Shown piece after piece: positions 1 to 5,539 of a stretch of DNA of 5,816 bases. The stretch's first letter is position 1; every line of letters begins with the position of its first letter. The position numbers and the translations under genes are program-made. Source of the DNA: Actinobacteria bacterium UBA912 (GTDB lineage Bacteria; Actinomycetota; Coriobacteriia; Anaerosomatales; UBA912); assembly GCA_002293965.1 (NCBI GenBank), contig DBEG01000026.1, positions 1-5,816 on the forward strand, read 5' to 3'. Below the pieces are notes generated by a model that had not been told where the DNA came from, ran no database searches, and saw only the letters and a list, made by a program, of their open reading frames with translations.

Positions 1-761
1 CGGCTGTCTCGGGAGCGAAATTCAATAGTGGCCCTGGGTAGCTCATGACGATCGAGCGCAGGCCAAAGTCTTCGAGTGATCCAAAACTCAGCGTAGGCGA
101 TCTGCCATAGCAGGAAATTCGAGAACCTGAGCTCTCCGCTGGTGCGAATGACCAGATCTGGGTCGGGAATACCGGCGGTATATAGATGATCGGATATAAG
201 TTGTTCGTCTATGTCATCAGGTTGGATCCTCATATCGCGGCAGCCCTCGGCGATCCGCTTTGCTGCTGCGATGATCTCCTGTCTCCCGCCATAGTTGATC
301 GCCACAACAAGCGTCATGCGATTGAAATCGGCGGTGCGGGCAACGCACTCTTGGAACGCATTGCGGGTCGCAGGAGGCAAAGCAGACATGTCGCCCGCCA
401 CAACGACCCGGACTTCCATGTCTTCAAGGTTGACAAGTTCCTTCTGAAGCACTTCGACGAACAGGTCCATCAGACCGGATACCTCATCTAGCGGCCGCGT
501 CCAGTTCTCCGAGGAAAACGAATAGACGGTCAGAACCTCGACACCGAGCTCCAGACAGCAAGCTATCGCCTCGCGTACCGCTTTAACGCCAGCTCGGTGT
601 CCTGCCAGACGAGGCAAGCCGCGGCTTTTGGCCCAACGCCCGTTACCATCCATGATGATGGCGACGTGTTTCGGTAGTAATTCCGTGTCCAGGTCAGGCA
701 ACAGGTCAATCCCTGTACCACCTCGAAAGAACTCGCTCGTTTGTGGATCAGTCGATGGCAT
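1..761 (-). CDS. uppS: Isoprenyl transferase (undecaprenyl/polyprenyl diphosphate synthase family), C-terminus cut by window edge
   Basis: This cis-prenyltransferase condenses isopentenyl diphosphate onto an allylic diphosphate to make the long polyprenyl diphosphate that becomes the lipid carrier for cell-wall precursors, at the cytoplasmic face of the membrane. The 253 visible codons have no stop. They show the full family signature: HVAIIMDGNGRWA with catalytic Asp38, AGHRAG near residue 55, SFSSENWTRP at 81-90, NYGGRQEI at 156-163, and RTSGELRFSNF at 206-216, which retains the diphosphate-binding Arg, Glu, Arg and Ser. The sequence leaves the window in FRSRDSR, where homologues have only a short tail, so only a few residues are probably missing. 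The ATG at 761-759 lies 8 bases after the frr stop. A GGAGG inside the last frr codons sits 13 bases before it, which is long, so a slightly later start is possible. Product chain length (C50, C55 or a short Z-product) cannot be told from these motifs. Confidence 0.95.
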   Translation of the reverse strand, partial: MPSTDPQTSEFFRGGTGIDLLPDLDTELLPKHVAIIMDGNGRWAKSRGLPRLAGHRAGVKAVREAIACCLELGVEVLTVYSFSSENWTRPLDEVSGLMDLFVEVLQKELVNLEDMEVRVVVAGDMSALPPATRNAFQECVARTADFNRMTLVVAINYGGRQEIIAAAKRIAEGCRDMRIQPDDIDEQLISDHLYTAGIPDPDLVIRTSGELRFSNFLLWQIAYAEFWITRRLWPALDRHELPRATIEFRSRDS

Positions 762-769
762 CCCGGACT

Positions 770-1327
770 CTAGACCTCCAGAATTTCTTGTTCCTTGCGC
801 TTCAGCAGATCATCGACGCGGGCGACATACTTGTCGGTCTCCTTTTGGACCTCTGCCTCAGCCCGCCGAAGGTCGTCTTGGCCGATGGCCCCATCCTTTT
901 CCATACGCTTAAGCTTCTCATTAGCCTCTCGGCGAACGTTACGGATTGCGACTTTTGCCTCTTCGGCGTATCCCTTACAGACTTTGACTAGTTCTTTGCG
1001 ACGTTCCTCTGTGAGTGGAGGGAAGGGAAGGCGTATCAGGGTTCCGTCGTTGGAAGGATTCAAGCCCAGATCAGATCCCAGGATGGCCTTTTCGATCGCC
1101 CCGATCATAGATTTGTCCCAAGGCTCTATGACAAGTAGCTGCGGCTCAGGCGACTTGATCGCAGCCACCTGAGCAACTGGGGTGGAAACGCCGTAATAGT
1201 CGACGGACACCCTGTCCAGGATGACGGCAGTGGCTCTTCCTGTACGAACGCTCTGGAACTCCTTGGTTAGCACCGTGATGGTCTTGTCCATGTGGTCGAT
1301 AGTGTGATCGATCACGTCTTCAGTCAT
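770..1327 (-). CDS. frr: Ribosome recycling factor
   Basis: Ribosome recycling factor acts in the cytoplasm with EF-G to split the post-termination ribosome and free it for the next round of translation. The 185-residue product is the usual length for the family and matches it end to end. LTKEFQSVRTGRA lies near the N-terminus in the first helix of the three-helix bundle, VDYYG marks the entry to the small beta/alpha domain, and PLTEERRKELVK and AIRNVRREAN lie in the later helices. The C-terminal third is highly charged and heptad-like, as expected for the long bundle helices. The ATG overlaps the pyrH stop as ATGA, which implies translational coupling, and an AGGGGTG sequence about 7 bases upstream, inside the end of pyrH, can serve as its ribosome binding site. 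Nothing is unusual in it. Confidence 0.98.
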   Translation of the reverse strand: MTEDVIDHTIDHMDKTITVLTKEFQSVRTGRATAVILDRVSVDYYGVSTPVAQVAAIKSPEPQLLVIEPWDKSMIGAIEKAILGSDLGLNPSNDGTLIRLPFPPLTEERRKELVKVCKGYAEEAKVAIRNVRREANEKLKRMEKDGAIGQDDLRRAEAEVQKETDKYVARVDDLLKRKEQEILEV

Positions 1328-2049
1328 TTGGTTTCACCCCTAACAATAGTACCGACCTTCTCTCCGAGGAGAGCTCTCTGGATGTTGCCTTCAACCTGCA
1401 TATTGAACACCATGATAGGCAAGCCGTTGTCCATACACAGCGAAATGGCCGTTGAATCCATAACCTGAAGTCCGCGGTTTAGAACGTCGATGTAGGTCAG
1501 TTCATCGAACCGCCTTGCATCAGGGTTCGACCGAGGGTCAGAGTCGAAGACGCCGTCGACTTTGGTGGCCTTCATAATGCAATCGGCATTGATCTCCAGT
1601 GCCCGCAAGGCAGCAGTGGTGTCGGTGGTGAAGTAGGGATTTCCTGTTCCCGCTGCGAAAATTACGACTCGACCCTTTTCGATATGCCTGATTGCCCTAC
1701 GCCTGATGTAGGGTTCGGAGATCGCCTGCATCTCGATGGCACTCATCACCCGAGTGAAGACGCCGTGACTCTCGAGCGCATCTTGCAGCGCAAGGGAATT
1801 CATCACAGTGGCAAGCATGCCCATGTAGTCGGCCTGGGCTCGATCCATGCCCAGTGAAGCTGCAGCCAATCCTCGGAAGATGTTTCCCCCTCCGACAACG
1901 ATCGATACCTGGACTCCAGCAGAAACCACAGGTTTGATCTGAAGCGCCAGGAATTGCAGTACCGTGGGGTCGATGCCGTACTCACCATCGCCCTGCAATG
2001 CCTCACCTGAAAGCTTCAGGAGGACCCGATTGAACCTGAAATCGGCCAC
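1324..2049 (-). CDS. pyrH: UMP kinase (uridylate kinase)
   Basis: PyrH phosphorylates UMP to UDP with ATP in pyrimidine nucleotide synthesis; the bacterial enzyme is a hexamer of the amino-acid-kinase fold, usually activated by GTP and inhibited by UTP. Visible motifs are KLSGEAL at the nucleotide-binding N-terminus, VVGGGNIFRG, DYMGMLATVMNSLALQDALE, the UMP-site loop GTGNPYFTTDTTAALRA, and KATKVDGVFDSDP. I chose the GTG at 2049-2047, giving 241 aa beginning M-ADFRFNRVLLKLSGEA, because a GGAGG lies four bases upstream and family members have about ten residues before KLSGEAL. An in-frame ATG at 2064-2062 would add five residues but has no ribosome binding site before it. The gene follows tsf after a gap with a hairpin, and its stop overlaps the frr start. 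The protein looks complete and normal. Confidence 0.97.
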   Translation of the reverse strand: MADFRFNRVLLKLSGEALQGDGEYGIDPTVLQFLALQIKPVVSAGVQVSIVVGGGNIFRGLAAASLGMDRAQADYMGMLATVMNSLALQDALESHGVFTRVMSAIEMQAISEPYIRRRAIRHIEKGRVVIFAAGTGNPYFTTDTTAALRALEINADCIMKATKVDGVFDSDPRSNPDARRFDELTYIDVLNRGLQVMDSTAISLCMDNGLPIMVFNMQVEGNIQRALLGEKVGTIVRGETK

Positions 2050-2053
2050 TTTG

Positions 2054-2058
2054 CCTCC
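2054..2058 (-). promoter_or_regulatory. Ribosome binding site that decides the pyrH start
   Basis: A GGAGG lies four bases before the GTG at 2049 and inside the five-codon extension that the upstream ATG at 2064 would add. The ATG itself has no purine-rich sequence before it, so the GTG is preferred. The spacing is at the short end of the usual range, so the choice is likely but not certain. Confidence 0.6.
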
Positions 2059-2116
2059 ATTCATTGAATGAACGAATCCGAATCATTTCGACGCGCCATG
2101 CGACAGCATACAGCAA

Positions 2117-2148
2117 CACAGCCCCGATAGGTCACATGCGGGGCTGTG
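2117..2148 (-). terminator. GC-rich hairpin between tsf and pyrH; possible weak terminator, attenuator or processing site
   Basis: A perfect 10-bp inverted repeat has arms CACAGCCCCG (2117-2126) and CGGGGCTGTG (2139-2148) around a 12-base loop. It begins about 30 bases after the tsf stop. In the direction of transcription it is followed by TTGCTGTATG, not a run of T, so it is not a standard intrinsic terminator. The stem is strong enough to protect the 3' end of a shorter rpsB-tsf transcript or to reduce read-through into pyrH. The fold is seen in the sequence; the role is inferred. Confidence 0.5.
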
Positions 2149-2178
2149 CAATGCGGATATGTTGGGCGTAGCAGCGGG

Positions 2179-3066
2179 TTAGTTCTTTCCTCCGCCCAGT
2201 GCGAACCTCTCGAAGCGAACGACCGAGACGTCTGCACCCACTTCCTTTGCCACACTCTTCACATACTGCTCCACGGTGACAGAATCGTCCTTGACGTATA
2301 CCTGCTCGAGCAAGGCAACCTCTTTGTAAAACTTCTCGAGCCTGCCTACAGCCATCTTCTCCTGGATCTCTTCAGGCTTGCCGGACTCAGCGGCCTGCGC
2401 CTTATAGATGGAGATCTCATGGTCGACCGTCTCCTGGGAAATGTCGTCGCGGCGAACAGCGACAGGCGAGGTCGCAGCAATCTGCATAGCGATGTTTCGA
2501 CCTAGATCCTTGAATGAAGCAGTCTGCGCAGCCTCCGAAGTCGAGCAAGAAACCTCGAGTAGGACGCCGATATTGCCGACCCCATGGACATAGACGGAAA
2601 TTGCGCCATGATCCGAGGCCAGGGCGTACCTTACGAACCGTGAGATTGTGATGTTCTCTCCGACACGACCGACCATCTCTCCTAGGGTACGCTCGACGCT
2701 CTCCCCTTCTCCGAGGAACCGTTGCTCCAGCATCTGCGGAACATCCGAGGGGGACGACAAGCCGACGTGCGAAGCGAGCTGAGCACCAAATGACTGGAAG
2801 TCCGAGTTGCGAGCAACAAAGTCTGTTTCGCAGTTGACCTCGATCATAGCCCCGACATCAGCAACATCGGATGTCCAGCCACGGATAATGCCTTCGTCGG
2901 TTGCACGACCAGCCTTCTTGGCAAGCGCAGCCAACCCTTTAGTGCGGAGTATGTCGACTGCCTTCTCCATGTCTCCGCATGAATCGACTAGTGCAGATTT
3001 ACAGTCCATCATGCCTGCACCAGTCGATTCGCGCAGGTCCTTGACCATCTTTGCAGTGATTTCCAT
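2179..3066 (-). CDS. tsf: Elongation factor Ts
   Basis: EF-Ts is the cytoplasmic guanine-nucleotide exchange factor that releases GDP from EF-Tu. The N-terminal UBA-like domain is clear (ITAKMVKDLRESTGAGMMDC), and it is followed by KGLAALAKKAGRATDEG and by NCETDFVAR, the conserved TDF segment that contacts EF-Tu. Later landmarks are the dimerisation-domain stretch with GVGNIGVLLEV, then EKMAVGRLEKFYKEVALLEQ, where homologues have a similar GRL-KFY-E-LLEQ run. I chose the ATG at 3066-3064, giving 295 aa, because the protein then begins MEITAKMVK as in the family and a GGAGG lies ten bases upstream. An in-frame ATG at 3105 would add 13 residues of unfamiliar sequence that span this ribosome binding site. 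The gene follows rpsB after 74 bases, the usual S2/EF-Ts pairing, and is probably on the same transcript. It is complete and shows no missing conserved segment. Confidence 0.98.
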   Translation of the reverse strand: MEITAKMVKDLRESTGAGMMDCKSALVDSCGDMEKAVDILRTKGLAALAKKAGRATDEGIIRGWTSDVADVGAMIEVNCETDFVARNSDFQSFGAQLASHVGLSSPSDVPQMLEQRFLGEGESVERTLGEMVGRVGENITISRFVRYALASDHGAISVYVHGVGNIGVLLEVSCSTSEAAQTASFKDLGRNIAMQIAATSPVAVRRDDISQETVDHEISIYKAQAAESGKPEEIQEKMAVGRLEKFYKEVALLEQVYVKDDSVTVEQYVKSVAKEVGADVSVVRFERFALGGGKN

Positions 3067-3140
3067 TACAGTTGTTCCTCCAGTTGATTCGCAACGCGAT
3101 GCCAAGGTTTGGGGCGCGCTGGTATGGCCGTTGACAACGA

Positions 3141-3935
3141 TCAGCTCGCTGGGGTCTCGACAACATCCGCCTGAACATCTTGAACGGGAACCTCTGCACT
3201 AGGGACCACGGCCGCGGCAGTTTCCGCAACTGGAGCGGCCACCAGTGGTCCTTCAAGTACAGCAGTTCCAGTGATCGCGGCGTCCGAGATGACTTTGCAC
3301 ATGAGTGCGATAGCACGGATAGCATCATCGTTGCCGGGTATAACGATGTCGACCTCATCTGGATCACCGTTCGTGTCTACGAGTCCTATGATGGGGATCC
3401 TCAGACGCCTGGCCTCAGCCACCGCGATGGCCTCCCTCTTGGTGTCGACGACAAACAGAGCTGCGGGAAGTTTTGTCATTTCCCGAACACCGTTCAAGTT
3501 CTGATCGAGCTTTGCCCATTCCTTGCGAAGGAGGAGCTGTTCCTTCTTCGGAAGACTGGCCATCCGGCCGTCCGTCTCCATGGTCTCCAGCTCTACTAGG
3601 CGGGAGACCCTCTGCCTCATGGTGACGAAGTTGGTCAGCATGCCACCCATCCACCGATGATTGATGTATGGCTGCCCTGAACGCTCAGCCTCAGTTGCTA
3701 TGGGCTCCTGGGCCTGCTTCTTGGTTCCAACGAATAGGATGCTGCCACCACCGGCAACAAGGTCAAGAACGAACTTGCGGGCGTAATCGAGTTCTCTTTG
3801 TGTGCGCTGTAGGTCGAGGATGTAGATTCCGCTGCGCTCCGTAAAGATGTATGGCTTCATCTTTGGATTCCAGCGACGTGTCTGATGTCCGAAATGGACG
3901 CCAGCCTCAAGCAGGCTTCGGATTGAAACGGGCAT
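3141..3935 (-). CDS. rpsB: 30S ribosomal protein S2
   Basis: S2 is a late-assembling protein on the back of the small ribosomal subunit, needed for S1 docking in some bacteria. The protein begins MPVSIRSLLEAGVHFGHQ and continues with the hallmark RRWNPKMKPYIF, FVGTKKQAQEPI, YINHRWMGGMLTNF, and, near the end of the core, VVDTKREAIAVAEA and DTNGDPDEVDIVIPGNDDA. At 264 aa it is longer than the E. coli protein because of a tail of about 40 residues rich in Ala, Val, Pro and acidic residues. Such a tail is often seen in actinobacterial S2. The ATG at 3935-3933 is chosen because of a GGAGG five bases upstream and the conserved N-terminus; an in-frame ATG at 3968 would add 11 unsupported residues. 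It is the first gene of the translation cluster and has its own promoter-like sequence upstream. Confidence 0.99.
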   Translation of the reverse strand: MPVSIRSLLEAGVHFGHQTRRWNPKMKPYIFTERSGIYILDLQRTQRELDYARKFVLDLVAGGGSILFVGTKKQAQEPIATEAERSGQPYINHRWMGGMLTNFVTMRQRVSRLVELETMETDGRMASLPKKEQLLLRKEWAKLDQNLNGVREMTKLPAALFVVDTKREAIAVAEARRLRIPIIGLVDTNGDPDEVDIVIPGNDDAIRAIALMCKVISDAAITGTAVLEGPLVAAPVAETAAAVVPSAEVPVQDVQADVVETPAS

Positions 3936-4044
3936 AGCTACCTCCAGGTTGAGTTCCTCCGCAAGCATCGTCTCCCAGGCCGACTCAGGTTCGTGAACTA
4001 GAGCACCTCGGCTAAAGGATCAACTTGCGTGTGTGATATGGGAC
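3936..4044 (-). promoter_or_regulatory. Probable 5' leader of the rpsB-tsf mRNA
   Basis: If transcription starts about seven bases after the proposed -10 box, the rpsB mRNA has a leader of roughly 110 nt. It contains CCG-AGGT and ACCT-GAGT-CGG arms that can form a bulged stem. It also contains CGCAAG near its 5' end, which can pair with CTTGCG a short way before the ribosome binding site. A second possible pairing, GTTGA with TCAAC, shares bases with the first and would compete with it. S2 represses its own operon through the leader in E. coli; whether this unrelated leader does so is unknown. The exact start is inferred. Confidence 0.4.
3941..3945 (-). promoter_or_regulatory. Ribosome binding site that decides the rpsB start
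   Basis: A GGAGG five bases before the ATG at 3935 is a near-ideal ribosome binding site. It lies inside the extension that the upstream in-frame ATG at 3968 would add, so the shorter S2 is preferred. Confidence 0.85.
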
Positions 4045-4049
4045 TATGC

Positions 4050-4058
4050 AGTATAACA
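4050..4058 (-). promoter_or_regulatory. Extended -10 promoter for rpsB
   Basis: Reading on the minus strand, TGTTATACT provides an extended TGn element directly joined to a -10 hexamer TATACT, five of six consensus bases. No good -35 box lies 16-18 bases upstream, which is common for extended -10 promoters. It sits in the only sizeable gap of the upstream half of the window, 115 bases before the rpsB ATG, where a ribosomal-protein promoter is expected. Confidence 0.6.
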
Positions 4059-4061
4059 CAG

Positions 4062-4086
4062 AATGAGTCAGAGCAGGCCACTCATT
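4062..4086. repeat. 25-bp inverted repeat over the -35 region of the rpsB promoter
   Basis: Two perfect 7-base arms, AATGAGT (4062-4068) and ACTCATT (4080-4086), flank an 11-base spacer. The half-site centres are about 18 bases apart. Relative to a start near 4044 the element covers about -18 to -42. It could be a protein-binding site for activation or repression, or a weak hairpin at the end of the whiG-response regulator transcript; no T-run follows the stem. The repeat is seen; any function is inferred. Confidence 0.45.
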
Positions 4087-4129
4087 ATCGAGCGATGCTT
4101 ACCAACGAAATCACCATCAGGGATTCGGA

Positions 4130-4717
4130 TTAGCGTCCACTCTTGCCGCAGCCGGAGCAGACGATTGTGACGTCGAACCAGTCCGGCATTTGCGCCTTGG
4201 GAACAAGTTCCAATTGGAGCTCGACCTCGCAGGCGGGGCACCAGAGGCGTCTGCGCAACTGCATGTCAGTTATGAATCTATCTGCATCTCCTTCGCGATC
4301 CCTTACGAAAAGGCGATAAGAGTCCTTTCGATTTTTAGGTAACCCCTCAGACAGCAATCGATCGATCTTGTCCAAGACATCTGACGGCTTAGCCTGGTTC
4401 TTGACCAGATAATCATCAGCCCCAAGCTCCATTCCAGCCTCAATGTCAGCGTCATGTCCAAGGTTGGTCAACACTATGACTGGGATGGAAGCGAATCTGG
4501 GGTCCGCCTTAAGTGATTCAAGCACTTCAAGTCCGCTCATGGTCGGCATGATCAAATCAAGCAAGATCAAATCAACCTCATGGCTCTTCAGTGTATTCAG
4601 CGCATCAAGTCCATTCCCAACGGCCAGGACCTGATAGCCCTCCTGGGACAACTTATCAGCATAGATCTTTCGGATAAGCTCAGTATCCTCAACGATCAGA
4701 ATTGTTTGTCCCGACAT
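4130..4717 (-). CDS. Response regulator: receiver domain plus C-terminal zinc-ribbon-like module
   Basis: Residues 1-120 or so form a CheY-like receiver domain. ILIVEDTELIRK supplies the acidic pair Glu10-Asp11, LILLDLIMP the phospho-acceptor Asp54, VIVLTN the switch Thr84, and GADDYLVK Lys106. A charged linker follows. The last ~35 residues carry two Cys pairs, CPAC (160-163) and CSGC (187-190), 23 residues apart, suggesting a zinc ribbon. No winged-helix, LuxR or other familiar DNA-binding output domain is seen, so the output is unknown; the Cys module might bind nucleic acid or a protein. The 195-aa product starts at the ATG 4717-4715, five bases after a GGAG; a GTG two codons earlier overlaps that ribosome binding site. 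It lies 12 bases after whiG, so the two are probably co-transcribed. No histidine kinase gene is in the window. Confidence 0.9.
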   Translation of the reverse strand: MSGQTILIVEDTELIRKIYADKLSQEGYQVLAVGNGLDALNTLKSHEVDLILLDLIMPTMSGLEVLESLKADPRFASIPVIVLTNLGHDADIEAGMELGADDYLVKNQAKPSDVLDKIDRLLSEGLPKNRKDSYRLFVRDREGDADRFITDMQLRRRLWCPACEVELQLELVPKAQMPDWFDVTIVCSGCGKSGR

Positions 4718-4729
4718 AGTCACTCCACT

Positions 4730-5512
4730 TCAGAATACGGATTTCGATGGACTGTGTAGTTTTGCGCGGAGTCGGAGTACAGCCTTGGTGTGAAGCTGGC
4801 TCACCCTCGACTCGGTAACTCCGAGTACCTGACCAATCTCCTTCAAGGTCAGGCCTTCGTAGTAGTATAGCGCGACGACGATTCTCTCACGGTCAGGAAG
4901 TTGCTCTATTGCACCTGACAGAATCTCCCTGACCTCTGCATTCTCATAGATGCCAACAGGATCCTCGGCTGTGACATCTACTATGTTGCTCGCAGGATCG
5001 AAGCGATCATCGAATTCTCGCTTCGCCCACAGCTCATCAAAGGAAATAACCGTGGCGTATGAGAGCTTCGAAAGAGTGACATTCAACTCCTTTTGTGTGA
5101 TTCCAAGTTCTTTGGCAACCTCGGCGTCCGTTGGAGTGCGCAGAAGCCTGTTCTCGAGAACGACATATGCGTTCTCGATGTCTTTTCCCTTGGACCTGAC
5201 CGATCTGGGAACCCAGTCCAATGCCCTGAGCTCATCGATTATGGCACCTTTGATTCGAGCGATAGCATATGTCTCGAACTTGATGCCCCTGTCCAGATCG
5301 AATTTCTCGATAGCATCGATCAACCCGAATAGTCCGTAGCTGATTAGATCAGCAATGTCGACGGAGTTCGGCAACCCCGAAGAAACCCTACCAGCAACAT
5401 ACTTAACGATGGGCGCATAGTTGATGATCAGCTGCTCTCGACATTGGGGGCAGTCTTCCTCTTTGTACGTACACCAAAGCTGATTGATGTCCGTCGAGGG
5501 TATCTGGTTCAT
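4730..5512 (-). CDS. whiG: RNA polymerase sigma factor, WhiG/FliA (sigma-28) family
   Basis: This alternative sigma factor should direct RNA polymerase to a specialised promoter class: sporulation genes for WhiG of Streptomyces, motility genes for FliA elsewhere. The target here is unknown. Region 2 spans about residues 28-106, with VKYVAGRVSSGLP, ADLISYGLFGLIDAIEKFD, and RGIKFETYAIARIKGAIIDE leading into LDWVPRSVR. Region 3 follows with RTPTDAEVAKELGIT. Region 4 begins at residue 205 (LPDRERIVVALYYYEGL) and includes the helix-turn-helix TLKEIGQVLGVTESRVSQLH. The 260-aa length is normal. An unusual trait is the N-terminus, where Cys14, Cys21 and Cys24 form a C-x6-C-x2-C cluster. The ATG has only a weak GGGG nine bases upstream. 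In Streptomyces WhiG is held inactive by RsiG with cyclic di-GMP; no RsiG-like gene is in view. It lies 27 bases after the recombinase end. Confidence 0.95.
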   Translation of the reverse strand: MNQIPSTDINQLWCTYKEEDCPQCREQLIINYAPIVKYVAGRVSSGLPNSVDIADLISYGLFGLIDAIEKFDLDRGIKFETYAIARIKGAIIDELRALDWVPRSVRSKGKDIENAYVVLENRLLRTPTDAEVAKELGITQKELNVTLSKLSYATVISFDELWAKREFDDRFDPASNIVDVTAEDPVGIYENAEVREILSGAIEQLPDRERIVVALYYYEGLTLKEIGQVLGVTESRVSQLHTKAVLRLRAKLHSPSKSVF

Positions 5513-5539
5513 GTTATGTTGCCCCTAGCAGGTATTCGA

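Noticed and set aside
186..991. Plus-strand open frames of 82-101 residues at the left end
   Set aside because: They lie opposite uppS and frr, which have clear family motifs throughout; the plus-strand products have biased, unfamiliar composition.
795..1172. A 125-residue plus-strand frame opposite frr
   Set aside because: It is rich in Ser and Arg, as expected from an antisense reading of a charged coiled-coil gene, and has no recognisable domain.
3067..3140. A possible hairpin or promoter between rpsB and tsf
   Set aside because: Only short imperfect pairings and no paired -35/-10 boxes are visible; the tsf ribosome binding site is the only clear element.
2807..3599. Plus-strand frames of 131 and 139 residues opposite tsf and rpsB, and minus-strand frames in alternative phase there
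   Set aside because: They are shadows of highly conserved tsf and rpsB; none has a family motif or a convincing ribosome binding site.
2075..4131. A 10-base word GATTCGGATT at 4122-4131 and its inverted copy at 2075-2084
   Set aside because: Shared 10-base words are expected many times by chance in a window of this size, and neither copy has a matching context.
4950..5339. A 129-residue plus-strand frame opposite whiG
   Set aside because: It is Ser-rich and antisense to conserved sigma regions 2 to 4; no independent support.
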